Origin: Myxococcaceae bacterium JPH2
GTDB lineage: Bacteria; Myxococcota; Myxococcia; Myxococcales; Myxococcaceae
Assembly: GCA_016458225.1 (NCBI GenBank)
Contig: JAEMGR010000023.1
Span: 62,001 to 126,000 of the forward strand
Direction: 5' to 3'
Length of the DNA: 64,000 nucleotides
Below the pieces are notes generated by a model. That model did no database searches. It was not told where the DNA came from and saw nothing but the letters and a program-made list of their open reading frames with translations. The position numbers were made by a program, and so were the translations under genes. Shown here piece after piece: positions 62,081-64,000 of this stretch (position 1 is its first letter; each line of letters begins with the position of its first letter).

Positions 62081-63869
62081 GCCCGAGCTTCGGAACCTGC
62101 CCGCCCCGCTGGAGCCCGAGCCCGTCGCGCGGCGCGTGCGCGAGCGAGGCAGCGCCACGGCGACCAAGCCGCACCACCACGCGGACATGGTGCGCTGGCT
62201 TCATCCCGCGCAGGTGTTCCGCACGGGGTTGGACGCGCTCGTGTCCACGGTGTTCGGCTCGCGCGCGGACCTGCGGCTCATCGAGGCGGTGGTGCGCCCG
62301 CAAGAGCCCTACTTCGACTATTCGAGCGAGGCGGCGCCGAACGGCGAGTTCTGGCTCGACTACGTGTCGGACATCGGGGACGGCTGGGACTCCACGTACA
62401 CGGTGGCGCGGCTCCTGGCGCTGCCCGAGCTGAACCTGCCGGTGCGCGGCGGCACGGCCGCGCACGCGACGAAGCGCGGCCGGGTGCTCGTGTTCGGCGG
62501 AGACCAGGTGTACCCGGGCGCCAGCCGCGAGGTGTACGAGGAGCGCATGGTGCAGCCCTACGAGGCCGCCATGCGCCGCTCGCAGCCGCCGAACCAGCCG
62601 GACCTGTTCGTCATCCCAGGCAACCACGACTGGTACGACGGGCTGTCTGCCTTCATGCGCCTGTTCTGCGCGCAGCGGTGGGTGGCCGGGCGTCGCACGC
62701 GCCAGAGCCGCAGCTACTTCGCGCTGAAGCTGCCGCAGTCGTGGTGGCTCATCGGCACCGACGTGCAGCTCAACAGCGACATCGACGTGCCCCAGGTCGA
62801 GTACTTCCGCCACGTGGCGCAGCAGATGGGGCCCGAGGACCGCGTCATCCTCTGCAACGCGGAGCCGGCGTGGATCATGGCCGCGTCCACGCGGCGCAAG
62901 GGCAGCTACCTGGAGAACAACCTGGAGTACCTCCAGGAGAAGGTGCTGGGCCGGCGCATCAGCGTCTTCCTCGCCGGCGACCTGCACCACTACCGCCGCC
63001 ACGAGGACGCCGCGGGCCGGCAGAAAATCACCGCGGGCGGAGGCGGCGCCTTCCTGCACCCCACGCACGCGCCCGCCGCGCCCGTGCTGCGCGACGGCTA
63101 CAAGCTCCAGAAGAGCTTCCCGGATGAGAAGACTTCGCGGAAGCTCGCGCGCAAGAACCTGATGCTCATCCGCTACAGCCCCGGGTTCGGCGTCATCACC
63201 GGCACGCTGTACCTGCTCATGGCGCTGGCGGCCTACGCGGAGGTGGGCTCGCTGGGCCTGTCGCAGCTCCCCGAGGTGCTGACCGCGGTGGCCAACAACA
63301 TGGTGAACCGGCCGTGGACGCTCGCGCTGGGGCTCGTCACCATCGGCGGGCTCATCTCGCTGGCGGACGCGGCGTTCGGCAAGTGGCGCGCGCTGGTGGG
63401 CGCGGTGCATGGCCTCAGTCACATCCTCGCGGCGTTCCTCGTGTCATGGGGCGGCACGTACCTGACGGTGAGCAAGCTGGGCATCTGCCCGGTGCTCACC
63501 GCGGATGGCTCGCATTGCGCGGACGGGTGGATGCACCTGGCCGGCAAGTTCCTCTTCTCGTGCACCTTCACGTTCCTGGGCGGCTTCCTCGTCGGGCCGT
63601 TCCTCGTGGGGCTGTACCTGTGGCTGAGCGTCAACGTCTTCGGCGCGCACTCCAACGAGGCGTTCGGCTCGCTCGCCCTGCCTGACTACAAGAACTTCCT
63701 CAGGCTGCGCATCGACGCGGACGGACGGCTCACGGTGTTCCCGGTGGGCATCGAGCGCGTGGCGCGCCAGTGGAAGCCCACCGGCGCGGGGCCTGGCTCA
63801 CCCGCCTTCGACCCGGACGACCCGAAGGCCACCGACCCCGTGCTCATCGAGCCACCGCTGCGCCTGTAG
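62070..63869 (+). CDS. Membrane-anchored calcineurin-type metallophosphoesterase
   Basis: The 599-residue product has the metallophosphoesterase motifs in order: VSDIGDGWD, FGGDQVYPGASREVY, PGNHDWYDG, NAEPAW in the middle and LAGDLHHYRRH, together giving the two-metal site. Four to five membrane segments follow (about 375-540), with a Cys pair in LTADGSHCADGW and KLGICPVL, then a cytosolic tail. The enzyme domain precedes the membrane part and carries no signal, so it is probably cytosolic. Substrate unknown. It overlaps the cupin gene by 11 bases. Confidence 0.93.
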   Translation: MAGEPELRNLPAPLEPEPVARRVRERGSATATKPHHHADMVRWLHPAQVFRTGLDALVSTVFGSRADLRLIEAVVRPQEPYFDYSSEAAPNGEFWLDYVSDIGDGWDSTYTVARLLALPELNLPVRGGTAAHATKRGRVLVFGGDQVYPGASREVYEERMVQPYEAAMRRSQPPNQPDLFVIPGNHDWYDGLSAFMRLFCAQRWVAGRRTRQSRSYFALKLPQSWWLIGTDVQLNSDIDVPQVEYFRHVAQQMGPEDRVILCNAEPAWIMAASTRRKGSYLENNLEYLQEKVLGRRISVFLAGDLHHYRRHEDAAGRQKITAGGGGAFLHPTHAPAAPVLRDGYKLQKSFPDEKTSRKLARKNLMLIRYSPGFGVITGTLYLLMALAAYAEVGSLGLSQLPEVLTAVANNMVNRPWTLALGLVTIGGLISLADAAFGKWRALVGAVHGLSHILAAFLVSWGGTYLTVSKLGICPVLTADGSHCADGWMHLAGKFLFSCTFTFLGGFLVGPFLVGLYLWLSVNVFGAHSNEAFGSLALPDYKNFLRLRIDADGRLTVFPVGIERVARQWKPTGAGPGSPAFDPDDPKATDPVLIEPPLRL

Positions 63870-63928
63870 GCGACGGACGCGCGGCGCTGGACTGGTCGCC
63901 GCGCGGCATTCGCTGCTAGAGCGAGCCC

Positions 63929-64000
63929 ATGCGCTTCCCTCGCTGCGTGTCCCTGCTCGGCGTGGCCCTGCTGTCCGCCTGCGCCAACACCGCGCCGAAT
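63929..64000 (+). CDS. Lipoprotein, 3' end outside the window
   Basis: ATG 63929 opens a frame that runs off the window (24 codons): MRFPRCVSLLGVALLSACAN, a typical lipoprotein signal with lipobox LLSAC. Nothing more can be said of the mature protein. Confidence 0.6.
   Translation, partial: MRFPRCVSLLGVALLSACANTAPN

Overview
The window is high-G+C DNA (about 72% G+C in lines I counted in housekeeping-like stretches) with tightly packed genes on both strands. It suggests a myxobacterium of the Myxococcus/Corallococcus/Archangium group. Reasons: very many lipoproteins and secreted proteins, a C-terminal MYXO-CTERM-like anchor (GCG, hydrophobic stretch, RRGRRR), several two-component and chemoreceptor genes, TPR, cyclic-nucleotide-binding and FHA proteins, and many lineage-type hypothetical proteins. 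I saw no rRNA, tRNA, CRISPR array or intact insertion sequence.

Layout. 1-519 is the 3' end of a gene. 539-5334 (minus) looks like one operon: a LVIVD beta-propeller lipoprotein, an exported SAM-methyltransferase-like lipoprotein and two TPR/cyclic-nucleotide-binding proteins. 5498-9454 (plus) is an operon of four export-targeted proteins: a MYXO-CTERM BNR propeller, a small lipoprotein, a YVTN propeller lipoprotein and a di-heme cytochrome c. 9481-18000 holds a Tat-exported pirin, a frameshifted SMI1/KNR4-like gene, an SprT-like protein lacking its catalytic Glu, a DUF2203 protein, a coiled-coil protein, an NmrA-like reductase, a lipoprotein, a DUF2892 membrane protein and a GH15 glycosidase. 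18144-20035 is an AraC regulator with azlC-azlD. 20312-30719 holds a PRC-barrel-like protein, a VAO-type flavoprotein, a repeat-tailed protein, a TPR protein, an ornithine-cyclodeaminase-like protein, an RsbRD-PAS histidine kinase, an M20 peptidase, msrA and a quinone-oxidoreductase-like protein.

30944-35527 holds a small ASH-like protein and a 1366-residue protein with LamG and nine IPT/TIG domains. It is followed by an OmpR-type regulator/kinase pair (35561-37635) and a low-G+C orphan lipoprotein (37715-38170, 50% G+C in one counted line). 38728-41387 has a CurA-like reductase and a GT39-like membrane protein.

41425-48741 is the most distinctive part: three tandem paralogues of about 770 residues, all secreted, with an Asp-box, a calcium-loop segment and a conserved C-terminal domain. 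Each has its own near-identical promoter-like leader. A di-heme peroxidase follows. 50551-64000 holds a beta-barrel protein, Mpo1-like and FHA proteins, a membrane protein with a zinc-ribbon-like part, two DUF4139 proteins (one with an inserted carboxypeptidase-regulatory/plug-like segment), a methyltransferase, a RedB-like thioredoxin-fold protein translationally coupled to a membrane chemoreceptor, a thioesterase, a cupin, a membrane metallophosphoesterase and the start of a lipoprotein gene.

Functions are calls from sequence reading alone. The tandem paralogues and the IPT/TIG protein are the best candidates for undescribed biology.
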